In this document: positions 1-15,000 of the stretch, one piece after another
Numbering within the stretch: position 1 is the stretch's first letter
Layout of the letters: the number at the start of each line of letters is the position of its first letter
Made by a program: the position numbers and the translations under genes
Assembly: GCA_023238725.1 (NCBI GenBank)
Contig: CM041531.1
Location: forward strand, 1-64,000
Direction: 5' to 3'
Length of the DNA stretch: 64,000 nt
Origin: Scortum barcoo
Taxonomy: Eukaryota; Chordata; Actinopteri; Centrarchiformes; Terapontidae
The notes under the pieces: model-generated
The model's database searches: none
What the model saw: the letters and a program-made list of their open reading frames with translations, nothing else
What the model was told of the DNA's origin: nothing

Positions 1-3000
1 TACACTCACTCTTAACAGACTCACTCTGAGACAGACCAACATTTAGACACAGAGACTCACTCTCAACCTGACCAACATTTAGAGACTCACTCTGACCAAC
101 ATTTAGACTCTCTCTGACCAACATTTAGAGTCCAACTCTCTCTGACCAACATTTAGAGTCTCACTCTGACCAAACATTTAGTCTCACTCTGACCAACATT
201 TGGACTCACTCATTAGACTCACTCTGACCAACTCATTTAGAGACTCTCCTCTGCATTTCTCACCAACATTTAGAGACTCACTCTAGAGACCAACATTTAG
301 AGACTCACTCTGACCAACATTTAGCCAACTCATCTTACCAGTGGCCAACTCACTCTCAACATTTAGCTCCCCGACCAACATTTAGAGACTCACTCTGACC
401 AACATCACTTAGAGACTCACTCTGACCAACATTTAGACTCACTCTGTCTCACATTTAGACTGACCAACACTCTGACCAACATTTAGTCTCACTCTGACCA
501 ACATTTAGAGTCTCTCTCTGACCAACATTTAGAGTTCTCACTCATTTGTCTCTACTCTCCAACATTTAGTAACTCACTCTGACCAACATTTAGAGACTCT
601 CACTCTGACCAACATTTAGACTCTCTCTCACTCTCTCTGACCAACATTTAGAGTCTCACTCTGACAAACATTTAGTCTCACTCTGACCAACATTTAGTCT
701 GAGACCAACTCACTCTGACCAACTGACCAACATTTAGACTCACTCTGACCAACATTTATCACTCTGACCAACATTTAGTCTCACTCTGACCAACATTTAG
801 AGACTAGAGACTCACTCTGACTCAATTCAACATTTAGACCACTCTCACTCTGACCAACATTTAGACTCTGACCAACATTTAGAGACTCTCACTCTGACCA
901 ACATTTAGTCTCACTCTGACCAACATTTAGTCTCACTCTGACCAACATTTAGTCTCACTCTGACCAACATTTAGTCAGCCAACTCTCTCTGACCAACATT
1001 TAGAGTCTCACTCTGACAAACATTTAGTCTCACTCTGACCAACATTTATTCTCACTCTGACCAACATTTAGTCTCTCTCTGACCAACATTTAGAGTCTCA
1101 CTCTGACAAACATTTAGTCTCACTCTGACCAACATTTAGAGTAACATTTGAGTCTCTGACCACTGACCAACATTTAGAGACTCACTCTGTCACTCAACCA
1201 ACATTTAGACTCACTCTGACTCACCAACATTTAGAGACTCACTGACCAACATTTAGACTCTGACCAACATTTAGAGTCTCTCACTCTGCTCACCAACATT
1301 TAGAGTCTCACTCTGACCAACATTTAGTCTCACTCTGACCAACATTTAGTCTCTCTCTGACCAACATTTAGAGACTCACTGTGACCAACATTTAGACTCA
1401 CTCTGACTAACATTTAGACTCACTCTGACCAACATTTAGAGACTCACTCTGACCAACATTTAGAGTCTCACTCAGCCAACATTTAGTCTCTCCTCTGACC
1501 AACATTTAGAGTCTCACTCTGACTCAGTAACAGACTCACTCTGACCAACATTTAGACTCCTCCAGCCAACATTTAGAGACTCTGACCAACATTTAGTCTC
1601 ACTCTGACCAACATTTAGACTCACTCTGACCAGCACAGACTCACTGACCAACATTTAGAGACTCTCACTTTCCTGTAACATTTAGACTCACTCAGCCAAC
1701 ATTTAGAGACTCCTCTAACAAGACTCACTCTGACCAACATTTGAGACTCACTCTGACCAACATTTAGTCACTCCTCTGACCACATTTAAGTCTCACCAAC
1801 ATTTAGAGACTCACTCCTGACCAACATTTAGCTACTCTGACCAACATTTCACTCACTCTGACCAACATTTAGAGACTCACTCTCAGACTCACTGGCCAAC
1901 ATTTGGAGCTCCTCTGACCACATTTGAGTCTCACTCAGCCAACATTTAGACTCCTCCAACATTTGGTCCTCTGACCAACATTTAGTTACACTCAGAACTC
2001 TCTGACCAACATTTAGACTCACTCTGACTCTCACCAACATTTAGAGACTCACTCACAACATTTGACCAACATTTAGCCAACATTTAGAGTCTCACTCTGA
2101 CCAACATTTAGTCTCCTCAGACCAGCATGAGACTCACTCTGACCAACATTTAGAGTCTCACCTCTGACCAACATTTAGAGACTCACTCTGACCAACATTT
2201 AGACTCACTCTGACCAACATTTAGAGACTCACTCTGACCAACATTTAGAGACTCACTCCTGACCAACATTTAGACTCACTCTGACCAACTGAACTCACCA
2301 GTAACATTTAGACTCACTCACCAACACTGACCAACTGACCAACATTTAGTCTCACTCTGACCCAACATTTACTCTGAGTCTCTCTCTGACCAACATTTAG
2401 AGACTCACTCTGACCAACATTTAGAGTCTCACTCTGACCAACATTTAGACTCACTCTGACCAGCCAACATTTAGTCTCACTCTGACCAACATTTAGAGTC
2501 TCACTCTGACCAACATTTAGACTGACCAACATTTAGACTCAGCCAACATTCACTAGATTCAACTGCTCTCACCAACATTTCAGCCAACAGAGACTCATCT
2601 CATTTAGAGACTCACTTGACCAACATTTAGAGACTCTGACCAACATTTAGTCTCTGACCAACATTTAGACTCACTCTGACCACTTGACTCAGCCAACATT
2701 TAGCCAACATTTAGACACACTCTCACATTTAGACTCACTCTAGAGACACTCTGACCAACATTTAGACCTCTCACTCTGACCAACATTTAGAGACCAACTC
2801 ACTGACCAACATTTGACCAACATTTAGACTCACTCTGACCAAACTCACTCTCACCAACATTAGACCAACATATAGACTCACTCTCACCAACATATGACTC
2901 ACTCTCACCAACATGACCAACATTTAGACTCACTCACCAACATACCAACATTTGACTCACTCTCACAACAACATGACCAACATAGACTGACCACTCTCAC

Positions 3001-6000
3001 AACAACATCAACATTTAGACTCACTCTCACCAACACTCTATAGACTCACTCTGACCAACATTTAGACTCTCACTCTGACCAACATTTAGACTCACTCTGA
3101 CCAACATTTAGACCAACATTTAGACTCACCACCAATTTACTCTGAGACTCACTCTGACCAACATTAGACTAGACATTTAGTCTCACTCTGACCAACATTT
3201 AGACTCTCACTCTGACCAACATTAGACTCACTCAGCCATTTAGACATTTCACTCTGACAAACATTTAGTCTCACTCTGACCAACATTTAGAGACATTTAG
3301 TCTCACTCTGACCAACATTTAGTCTCTCTCTGACCAACATTTAGAGTCTCACTCTGACAAACATTTAGTCTCACTCTGAGACTTGAGTCTCACTCTCACC
3401 AACATTTAGTCTCACTCTGACCAACATTTAGAGACTCACTCTGACCAACATTTAGACTCACTCTGACAACATTTAGAGACTCACCCTCACCAACTAGAGA
3501 CTCACTCTCACCAACATTTAGACTCACTCTGACCAACTAGACTCACTGACCAACATTTAGAGATCTCCAGCCAACATTTAGAGTCTCACTCTGACCAACA
3601 TTTAGTCTCTCTCTCTCTCTGACCAACATTTAGAGTCTCACTCTGACCAACATTTAGAGACTCACTGACCAACATTTAGAGACTGACCAACACTCTGACC
3701 AACATTTTGAGACTCACTCTGACCAACATTTTCAGTCTCTCTGACCAACATTTGACCAACATTTAGAGTCTCACTCTGACCAACATTTAGACTCACTCAC
3801 TCTCACCAACACATTTACTTAGAGACTCACTCTGACCAACATCAGAACAACTTAGACTACTCTGACTCACTCTGACCAACATTTCCACTTAGACTCACTC
3901 TGACCAACATTTAGAGACTCTCACTCTGACCAACATTTAGAGACTCACTCTGACCAACATTTAGACTCACTCTGACCAACATTTAGAGACTCACTAGACT
4001 CACCAACATTTAGAGACTCACTCTGACCAACTGAAACTACCAACATTTAGACTCACTCTGACCAACATTTAGACTCACTCTCTGACCAACATTTACTTGA
4101 GACTCACTCTGACCAACATTTAGACTCACTCTGACCAACATTTAGAGACTCACTCTGACCAACATTAGACTACTCTGACATTTAGAGACTCACTCTGACC
4201 AACATTTAGACTCACTCTCATTTGACCAACACATTTAGAGACTCACTCTCACCAACATTTAGACACTCACTCTGACCAACATTTAGAGACTCACTCTGAC
4301 CAACTTCATTTAGAGTCTCACTCTGACCAACATTTAGTCACTCACTCTGACCAACATTTATTGAGACTCACTCTGACCAACATTTAGTCTCTCTCTGACC
4401 AACATTTAGAGTCTCACTCTGACAAACATTTAGTCTCACTCTGACCAACATTTACTTCTCACTCTGACCAACATTTAGAGACTCACTGACCAACATTCTC
4501 TCACTGACCAACATTTAGAGCTCACTCTGACCAACATTTAGACTCACTCTGACCAACATTTAGAGTCTCACTCTGACCAACATTTAGTCTCACTCTGACC
4601 AATCACTTGACTCACTCTGACCAACATTTACTCTGACCAACATTTAGACTGACTCACTCTGACCAACATTTAGAGTCTCACTCACACTCTGCTCACTCTC
4701 ACCAACATTTAGAGTCTCACTCTCATCACCAACACTTAGAGACTCACTCTCACCAACATTTGACACTCACTCTCACCAACATTTAGACTCACTCTCACCA
4801 ACACTTAGAGACTCACTCTCACCAACATTTAGACTCACTGACCAACATTTAGACTCTCACTCCAACATTTAGACTCACTCTGTCCTACTCTCACACTTAG
4901 AGACTCACTCTGACCAACATTTAGACACACTCTGACCAACATTTAGACTCACTCTGACCAACTCTTGACCAACATTGAGACTCACTCTGACCAACATATA
5001 GACTCACTCTCACCAACATATAGAATTCTCTCACCAACATTTAGAGACTCACTCTGACCAACAGAGACTCCACTGACCATTTAGAGACTCACTCTGACCA
5101 ACATTTAGTCTCACTCTGACCAACATTTATTCTCACTCTGACCAACATTTAGTCTCTCTCTGACCAACATTTAGAGACTCACTCAGTCTCACTCTGACCA
5201 ACATTTAGACTCACTCTGACCAACATTTAGACTCACTCTAGAACTGACCAACATTTAGACTCACTCTGACCAACATTTAACTCACTGACCAACATTTAGA
5301 GACTCACTCTGACCAACATTTACTCTGACCAACTTAGATACTCAGACCAACTGACTCACCAACATTTGAGTCTCACTCTGACCAACATTTAGACCACTCT
5401 GACATTTAGAGCTCACTCTCACTCTGACCAACATTTAGACTCACTCTGACCAACATTTACTCTGACCAACATTTAGAGACTCACTCTGACCAACATTTAG
5501 AGACTCACTCTCTGACCAACATTTAGACTCACTCTCACTCACTCTGACCAACATTTAGTAGACTCACTCTGACCAACATTTAGACTCAGACTCACTCTGA
5601 CCAACATTTAGCCAACATTTAGACTCACTCTGACCAACATTTATTTCACTCTGACAGTCATTTCTCACTCTGACCAACATTTAGAGACTCACTCTGACCA
5701 ACATTTAGTCTGAGACTCACTCTGACCAACTGACTAACTCTGACCAACATTTAGACTCACTCTGACCAACATTTAGACTCTGACCAACATTTAGAGAGTC
5801 TCACTCTGACCAACATTTAGTCTCACTCTGACCAACATTTAGACTCACTCTGACCAACATTTAGTCTCACTCTACCAACACTTAGACCAACATTTAGACT
5901 CACTCTGACCAACATTTAGACTCACTCTCACTAGACTCACTCTCACCAACATTTGACTCACTCTCACCAACATTTAGTCTCACTCTCACTCTGACCAACA

Positions 6001-9000
6001 TTTAGACTCACTCTGACCAACATTTAGAGACTCTGACCATTTAGAGACATTTCTCTCTGACCAACATTTACGGTCTGAGACTCACTGACCAACTGTCTCA
6101 CTGACAACATTTAGTCTCACTCTGACCAACATTTAGACTCACTCTCACCAACATTTAGACTCACTCTGACCAACATTTAGACTCACTCTGACCAACATTT
6201 AGAGACTCACTCTGACCAACATTTAGACTCACTCTCACCAACATTTAGAGACTCACTCTGACCAACATTTAGACACTCACTCTGACTCACTCTCACCAAC
6301 ATTTAGACTCACTCTCACCAACATTAGACTCACTCTGACCAACATTTAGAGACTCACTCTCACCAACATTTAGACTCACTCTGACCAACACTTAGAGTCT
6401 CACTCTGACCAACATTTAGAGACTCACTCATTCTGACAAACATTTAGTCTCACTCTGACCAACATTTATTCTCACTCTGACCAACATTTAGTCTCTCTCT
6501 GACCAACATTTAGAGACTCACTGACCACATTTGACCAACATTTAGAGACTCACTCTGACCAACATTTAGTCTCACTCTGACCAACATTTAGACTAGTCTC
6601 ACTCTGACCAACATTTAGAGACTCTCTCTGACCAACATTTAGAGTCTCACTCTGACAAACATTTAGTCTCACTCTGACCAACATTTAGAGAACTCACTCT
6701 ACAGACACTCACTCTGACCAACATTTAGACTCACTCTGACCAACATTTAGAGACTCACTCTGACCAACATTTAGACTCACTCTCACCAACATTTAGACTC
6801 ACTACTTAGACTCACTCTCACCAACATTTAGAGTCTCACTCTGACCAACATTTTGACTCACTGGACCAACATTTAGACCTCACATTTAGTCTCTCTCTGA
6901 CCAACATTTAGATTTGAGTCTCACTCATTTGAGACTCTGACACTCCCACTCCGACCAACTGACCAACATTTAGACTCACTCTGACCAACATTTAGACACT
7001 GACCAACATTTAGACTCTGACCAACATTTAGTCTCACTGACCAACATTTAGAGACTCACTCTGACCAACATTTAGACTCACTCTGACCAACATTTAGACT
7101 CACTCTGACCAACATTTTAGACTCACTCTGACCAACATTTAGAGTCTCACTCTGACAAACATTTAGTCTCACTCTGACCAACATTTAGACTGACTGTGAC
7201 CAACATTTCACTTAGAGACTCACTCTGACTAACATTTAGACTCACTCTGACCAACACTCTGACCAACACTTAGAGACTCACTCTGACCAACATTTAGACT
7301 CACTCTGACCAACATTTAGACTCACTCTCACCAACACTTAGAGACTCACTCTCACCAACATTTAGACACTCACTCTCACACTGACCAACATTTAGACTCA
7401 CTCTGACCAACATTTATTTAGTCTCACTCTGACCAACATTTAGACTCACTCTGACCAACATTTAGACTCACTCTGATCTGCCAACTCAGTCTCAGACACT
7501 AGACTCACTAACATTTAGTCTCACTGCCAACATTTAGTCTCCTCACTGACAACATTTAGTCTCACTCTGACCAACATTTAGTCTCACTCTGACCAACATT
7601 TAGACACTCTGACCAACATTTAGAGACTCACTCTGACCAACATTTAGACAAACATTTAGTCTCACTCTGACCAACATTTAGAGATCTTAGACATCATTAC
7701 AACTGACTCACCAACATAACTCTAGACCAACATTTAGACTCACTCTGACCAACATTTGAGTCTCACTCTAACCAACATTTAGACTGATAACATTTACTCT
7801 GACCAACATTTACCCTCTCACTCGACCAACATTTGATCTCACTCACCAACATTTAGACTCATTTAGACTCACTCAACTCACTGACTCAGACAAACATTTA
7901 GTCTGACCAACAGTCTCTCTCTGACCAACATTTAGAGTCTCACTCTGACAAACATTTAGAGACTCACTCTGACCAACATTTAGACTCACTCTGACCAACA
8001 TTTAGTCTCACTCCCAACATTTAGAGTCTCACTCTGACCACATTTAGAGACTCACTCTGACCAACATTTAGCCTCACTCTGACTCTGACATAGACTCACT
8101 CTGACCAACATTTAGAGACTCACTCTGACCAACATTTAGAGACTCACTCTCACCAACATTTAGAGACTCACTCTGACCAACATTTAGAGTCTCACTCTGA
8201 CTCACTCAACCAACATTTAGAGTCTCACTCTGACCAACATTTAGACTAACTTTTAGACTCTGACCAACATTTAGTGACTCACTCTGACCAACATTTAGAC
8301 TCACTCTCACCAACACTTAGAGACTCACTCTCACCAACATTTAGACACTCACTCTGACCAACATTTAGACTCACTCTGACCAACATTTAGTCTCACTCTG
8401 ACCAACATATTTAGACTCACTACCAACACTTAGACTCACTGACAACTAGACTCACTCAGCCAACACTTTTAGTCTCACTCTGACCAACATTTAGTCTCAC
8501 TCTGACCAACATTTAGTGACCAACTCTCTCTGACCAACATTTAGAGACTCTCACTCTGACCAACATTTAGTCTCACTCTGACCAACATTTAGACTGACTC
8601 TGACCAACATTTAGAGACTCACTGACCAACATTTAGACTCACTCTGACTCAACATTTGACCAACATTTAGAGACTCACTCTGACCAACATCTTAGCCAAC
8701 ATTTACTCTGACCAACTCACTCTGACCAACATTTAGAGTCTCACTCTGACTCACTCTCACCAACATTTAGACTCACTCTGACTCACCTAACATCACATTT
8801 AGAGTCTCACCTGACCAACATTTAGACACTCACTCCTCCCAGTCTTAGTTCACTCACTCTGACCAACATTTAGACTCACTCTGACCAACATTTAGAGTCT
8901 CTCTCTGACCAACATTTAGAGTCTCACTCTGACAAACTGACTCTGACCAACATTTAGTCTCACTCTGACCAACATTTATTCTCACTCTGACCAACATTTA

Positions 9001-12000
9001 GACTCTCTCTGACCAACATTTAGACTCACTCTGACCAACATTTAGAGTCTCACTCTGACCAAACATTTAGTCTCACTCTGACCAACATTTAGACCAACAT
9101 TTAGACTCACTCTGACCAACATTTAGACTCACTCCACCAACATTTAGAGACTCACTCTGAGACCAACATTTAGACTCTCACTCTGACCAACATCACCAAC
9201 ACTTAGACTCACTCTCACCAACATTTAGACTCACTCACTGACTCACCAACATTTAGAGTCTCACTCTCACTAGAGACTCACTCTGACCAACATTTAGACT
9301 CACTCTGACCAACATTTAGAGACTCACTCTGACCAACACTCACTTAGAGACTCACATCTTCCAACATTTAGACTCACTCTGACCAACATTTAGAGTCTCA
9401 CTCTGACCAACATTTAGACTCACTCTGACCAACATCACCAACACTTAGTCTCACTCTGACCAACATTTAGTCTCACTCTAGACTCACTCTGACCAACATT
9501 TAGACTCACTCACCAACACTGACCAACATTTAGTCTCTCACTCTGACCAACATTTAGACTCACTCTGACCAACATTTAGAGTCTCACTCTGACAAACATT
9601 TACACTTAGACTCACTCTGACCAACATTTCTCACTCTGACCAACATTTAGTCTCACTCTGACCAACATTTAGACTCCTCATAGACTCTGAGACCACTGAC
9701 CAACATTTAGAGTCTCACTGATCAACTGACTCTGACCAACATTTAGTCTCACTCTGACCAACATTTAGAACATTCTCACTCTGACCAACATTTAGACTCA
9801 TTCTGACCAACTCTCTCTGACCAACATTTAGAGTCTCACTCTGACAAACATTTAGTCTCACTCTGACCAACATTTACTAGAGTAGAGACTCACTGACCAA
9901 CATTTAGAGTCTCACTCTGACAACATTTAGTCTCACTCTGACCAACATTTAGAGACTCACTCTGACCAACATTTAGACTCAGACCAACTCACTCTGACTC
10001 ACTCTCAACCAACACTCTGACTCAACCATTTAGACTCACTCTCACCTTTAGAACACTCTGACCAACATTTAGACTGACCACTCACTCTGACCAACATTTA
10101 TAGACTCACTGACTCTGACCAACATCAACATAGAGTCTACTGACCACTCTCACCACTCCCAACATTTAGAGACTCACTCACTCTGACCAACATTTAGAGA
10201 CTCACTCTACCCTGACCAACATTTAGACTCACTCTGACCAACATTTAGAGACTCACTCTGACCAACATTTAGAGTCTCACTCTGACCAACATTTAAGTCT
10301 GACCAACTCTAACAGTCTCACTGAGACCAACACATTTAGAGACTCACTCTGACCAACATTTAACTGAGACTCACTCTGACTCAACACTGACCAACATTTA
10401 GACTCACTCTGAACAACATTTAGAGACTCACTCTGACCAAACTCTCAACATTTAGAGACTCACTCTGACCACACTCTGACCAACACTCTCACCAACATTA
10501 GACTCACTCACCAACACTCACCAACACTTATACTCTGACTAGACTCACCAACACTCACTCTGACTCCACCAACACTCTGACCAACATTTAGACTCACTCT
10601 GACCAACATTTACTCTCACCAACATTTAGTCTAGACTCACTCTGACCAACATTTACTCTGACCAACATTTAGTCTCACTCTGACCAACATTTAGTCTCAC
10701 TCTGACAAACTCTCACTCTGACCAACATTTAGAGTCTCACTCTGACAAACATTTAGTCTCACTCTGACCAACATTTAGACTCACTCTGACCAACATTTAG
10801 ACTCACTCTCACCAACACTTAGAGACTCACTCTCACCAACATTTAGACACTCACTCTCACCAACATTTAGACTCACTCTCTGACCAACACTTACTCTGAC
10901 CAACATTTAGACTCACTCTCACCAACATTTAGACTCACTCTCACTCACTCTCTGACCAACATTTAGACTCACTCTCACCAACACTTAGAGACTCACTCTC
11001 TGACCAACATTTAGACACTCACTCTCTGACCAACATTTAGACTCACTCTGACCAACACATTTTAGAGACTCACTCTCTGACCAACATTTAGACTCACTCT
11101 CACTCACTCTGACCAACATCCAACACTTAGACTCACTCACTCACTCTGACCAACATTTAGACTCACTCTGACCACATTTAGACTCACTCTGACCAACATT
11201 TAGACTCACTCTGACCAACATTTAGACTCACTCTGACCAACATTTAGAGACTCTCTCTCTGACCAACATTTAGAGACCAACATTTAGACTCACTCTGACA
11301 AACATTTAGTCTCACTCTGACCAACATTTACCAACATTTTAGAGATTCTCACTCTGACCAACATTTAGTCTCCTCTCTCTCACTCTGACCAACATTTAGA
11401 GACTCACTCTGACCAACATTTAGACTCACTCATTTGACTCTGACCAACATTTCACTCTGACCAACATTTAGAGTCTCACTCTGACCAACATTTAGACTCA
11501 CTCTGACCAACATTTAGAGACTCTGACCAACATTTAGAGACTCACTCTGACCAACATTTAGACTCACTCTGACCAACATTTAGACTCAGACCAACATTTA
11601 CTCACTCTGACCAACATTTAGAGTCTCACTCTCACCAACTCATTTAGAGTCTCACTCTGACCAACATTTAGACTCACTCTGACCAACATTTAGACTCACT
11701 CTGACCAACATTTAGACTCTCACTCTGACCAACATTTAGACTCACTCTGAACCAACATTTAGAGACTCACTCTGACCAACATTTAGAGACTCACTCTGAC
11801 CAACATGACAACATTTAGTCTCACTCTGACCAACATTTAGAGACTCACTCTGACCAACATTTGAGACTCACTCTGACCAACATTTAGAGTCTCACTCTGA
11901 CAAACATTTAGTCTCACTCTGACCAACATTTGACCAACATTAGTAGACCAACATTTAGTCTCACTCTGACCAACATTTAGAGAGTCTCTCTCTGACCAAC

Positions 12001-15000
12001 ATTTAGAGACTCACTCTGACCAACATTTAGACTCACTCTGACCAACATTTATTCTCACTCTGACCAACATTTAGAGTCTCACTCTGACCATTTAGAACTC
12101 TGACCAACATTTAGAGACTCACTCTGACCCAACATTTAGTCTCACTCTGACCAACATTTAGACTCACTCTGACCAACATTTAGAGACTCACTCTGACCAA
12201 CATTTAGACTCACTCTGACCAACATTTAGAGACTCACTCTCTGACCAACATTTTGAGACTCTGACCAACACATTCTAGAGTCTCACTCTCTGACCAACAT
12301 TTAGACTCACTCTGACCACTCACTCTGACCAACATTTAGACTCACTCTGACCAACATTTAGACCAACATTTAGACTCACTCTGTCTCACCAACATTTGAC
12401 TAGACTCACTCTCACCAACATTTAGACTCACTCTGACCAACATTTAGTCTCTCTCTGACCAACATTTAGAGTCTCACTCTGACAAACATTTAGTCTCACT
12501 CTGACCAACATTTATTCTCACTCTGACCAACATTTAGTCTCTCTCTGACCAACATTTAGAGACTCACTGTGACCAACATTTAGACTCACTCTGACTAACA
12601 TTTAGACTCACTCTGACCAACATTTAGAGACTCACTCTGACCAACATTTAACATTTAGACTCACTCTGACCAACATTTAGTCTCACTCTGACCAACATTA
12701 GACTCACAACATTTAGAGACTCACTCTCACCAACATTTCACTCAACATTTAGTCCCAACAGACTCACTCTGACCAACATTTAGACTCACTCTGACCAACA
12801 TTTACTAGACCCACTGACCAACATTTAGACTCACCTGACCAACAGACTCCTCTGACAACTAGACTCACTCTGACCAACATTTAGCTGACCACTCCTAACT
12901 GACCAACATTTAGAGACCCACTCTGACCAACATTTAGAGACTCACTCTGACCAACATTTAGAGACTCACTCTGACCAACATTTAGACTCACTCTGATTCA
13001 CATTTACTCCCACATTTAGACTCTGACCAACATTTGTGAGACTACCAACATTTGTCACTCCGACCAACATTTACACTCTGACCAACATTTAGAGACTCAC
13101 TCTGACCAACATTTAGACTCTCACCAACTCTTGAGACTCCTCTGACCAACATTTAGTCTTACTCTCACTCAACATTTAGAGTGACTCACTCTGACCAACA
13201 TTTGAGACTCATCTCCTCTGACTCAACATTGATTTAGATCTCACTCTGACCAACATTTAGACTCACTCTGACCAACATTTAGAGTCTCCTCACTTGACCA
13301 GTCAACATTAGTCCACCTGACTCACTCTGACCAACATTTAGAGTCTCACTCTGACAACATTTTAGACTCACTCTGACCAACATTTAGACTCACTCTGACC
13401 AACATTTAGAGACTCACTCTGACCAACATTTATAGTCTCACTCTGACCAACATTTAGTCTCTCTCTGACCAACATTTAGAGTCTCACTCTGACAAACATT
13501 TAGTCTCACTCTGACCAACATTTATTAGACACTCACTCTGACCAACATTTAGACATTTAGAGTCTCACTCTGACCAACATTTAGACTCACTCTGACCAAC
13601 ATTTACCAACCACTCTGACAACATTTAGACTCACTCTGACCAACATTTAGAGACTCACTCTGACCAACATTTAGACTCACTCTGACCAACATTTAGAGAC
13701 TCACTCTGACCAACATTTAGACTCACTCTGACCAACATTTAGACTCACTCTGACCAACATTTAGAGACTCACTCTGACCAACATTTAGAGTCTCACTCTG
13801 ACAAACATTTAGTCTCACTCTGACCAACATTTAGTCTCACTCTGACCAACATTTAGTCTCACTCTGACCAACATTTAGAGTCTCACTCTGACCAAACATT
13901 TAGTCTCACTCTGACCAACATTTAGACTCCACTCTGACCAACATTTAGACTCACTCTGACCAACATTTAGACTCACTCTGACCAACATTTAGACTCACTC
14001 TGACTCACTCTGACCAACATTTAGAGACTCACCAACACTCATTTAGACTCTGACCAACATTTAGAGTCTCACTCTGACCAACATTTAGTCTCACTCTGAC
14101 CAACATTTAGACTCTCATCTGACCAACATTTAGACACTCACTCTCACCAACATTTAGACTCACTCTGACCAACATTTAGAGACTCACTCTGACCAACATT
14201 TAGACAACATTTAGACTCACTCTGACTCACTCTCACCAACATTTAGACTCACTCTCACCAACACTTAGAGACTCACTCTCACCAACATTTAGACACTCAC
14301 TCTCACCAACATTTAGACTCACTCTCACCAACACTTAGAGACTCACTCTCTGACCAACATTTAGACTCTCTTAGACCAACATTTAGTCTCACTCTGACCA
14401 ACATTTAGACTCACTCTGACCAACATTTAGAGACTCACTCTCACCAACATTAGACTCAACACCAACATTTGACCAACATTTAGACTCTCACTCTGACCAA
14501 CATTTAGAGACTCACTCACCTGACCAACATTTGAGATCACTTGAGTCTCACTCTGACCAACATTTAGAGTCTCACTCTGACCAACATTTAGAGACTCACT
14601 CACTGACCAACAGACCAACATTTAGACTCACTCTGACTAACATTTAGAGACTCACTCTGACCAACTAGAGACCAACATTTAGACTCACTCTGACCAACAT
14701 TTAGACTCACTCTGACCAACATTTAGACTCACTCTGTCTCACTCACCAACATTTAGAGACTCACTCTGACCAACATTTAGAGTCTCACTCTGACCAACAT
14801 TTAGTCTCACTCTGACCAACATTTAGACTCTGAAGATTCTCACTCTGACCAACATTTAGTCTCTCTCTGACCAACATTTAGAGTCTCACTCTGACAAACA
14901 TTTAGTCTCACTCTGACCAACATTTATTCTCACTCTGACCAACATTTAGTCTCACTCTGTCTCTCATTTAGACTCTGACCAACATTTAGAGACTCACTGA

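Noticed and set aside
1849..2532. Minus-strand open frames with LNVGQSE repeats (also near 14,427 and 19,810)
   Set aside because: They are translations of the satellite. The 22-bp units break the frame that 24-bp units keep, and no flanking gene signals exist.
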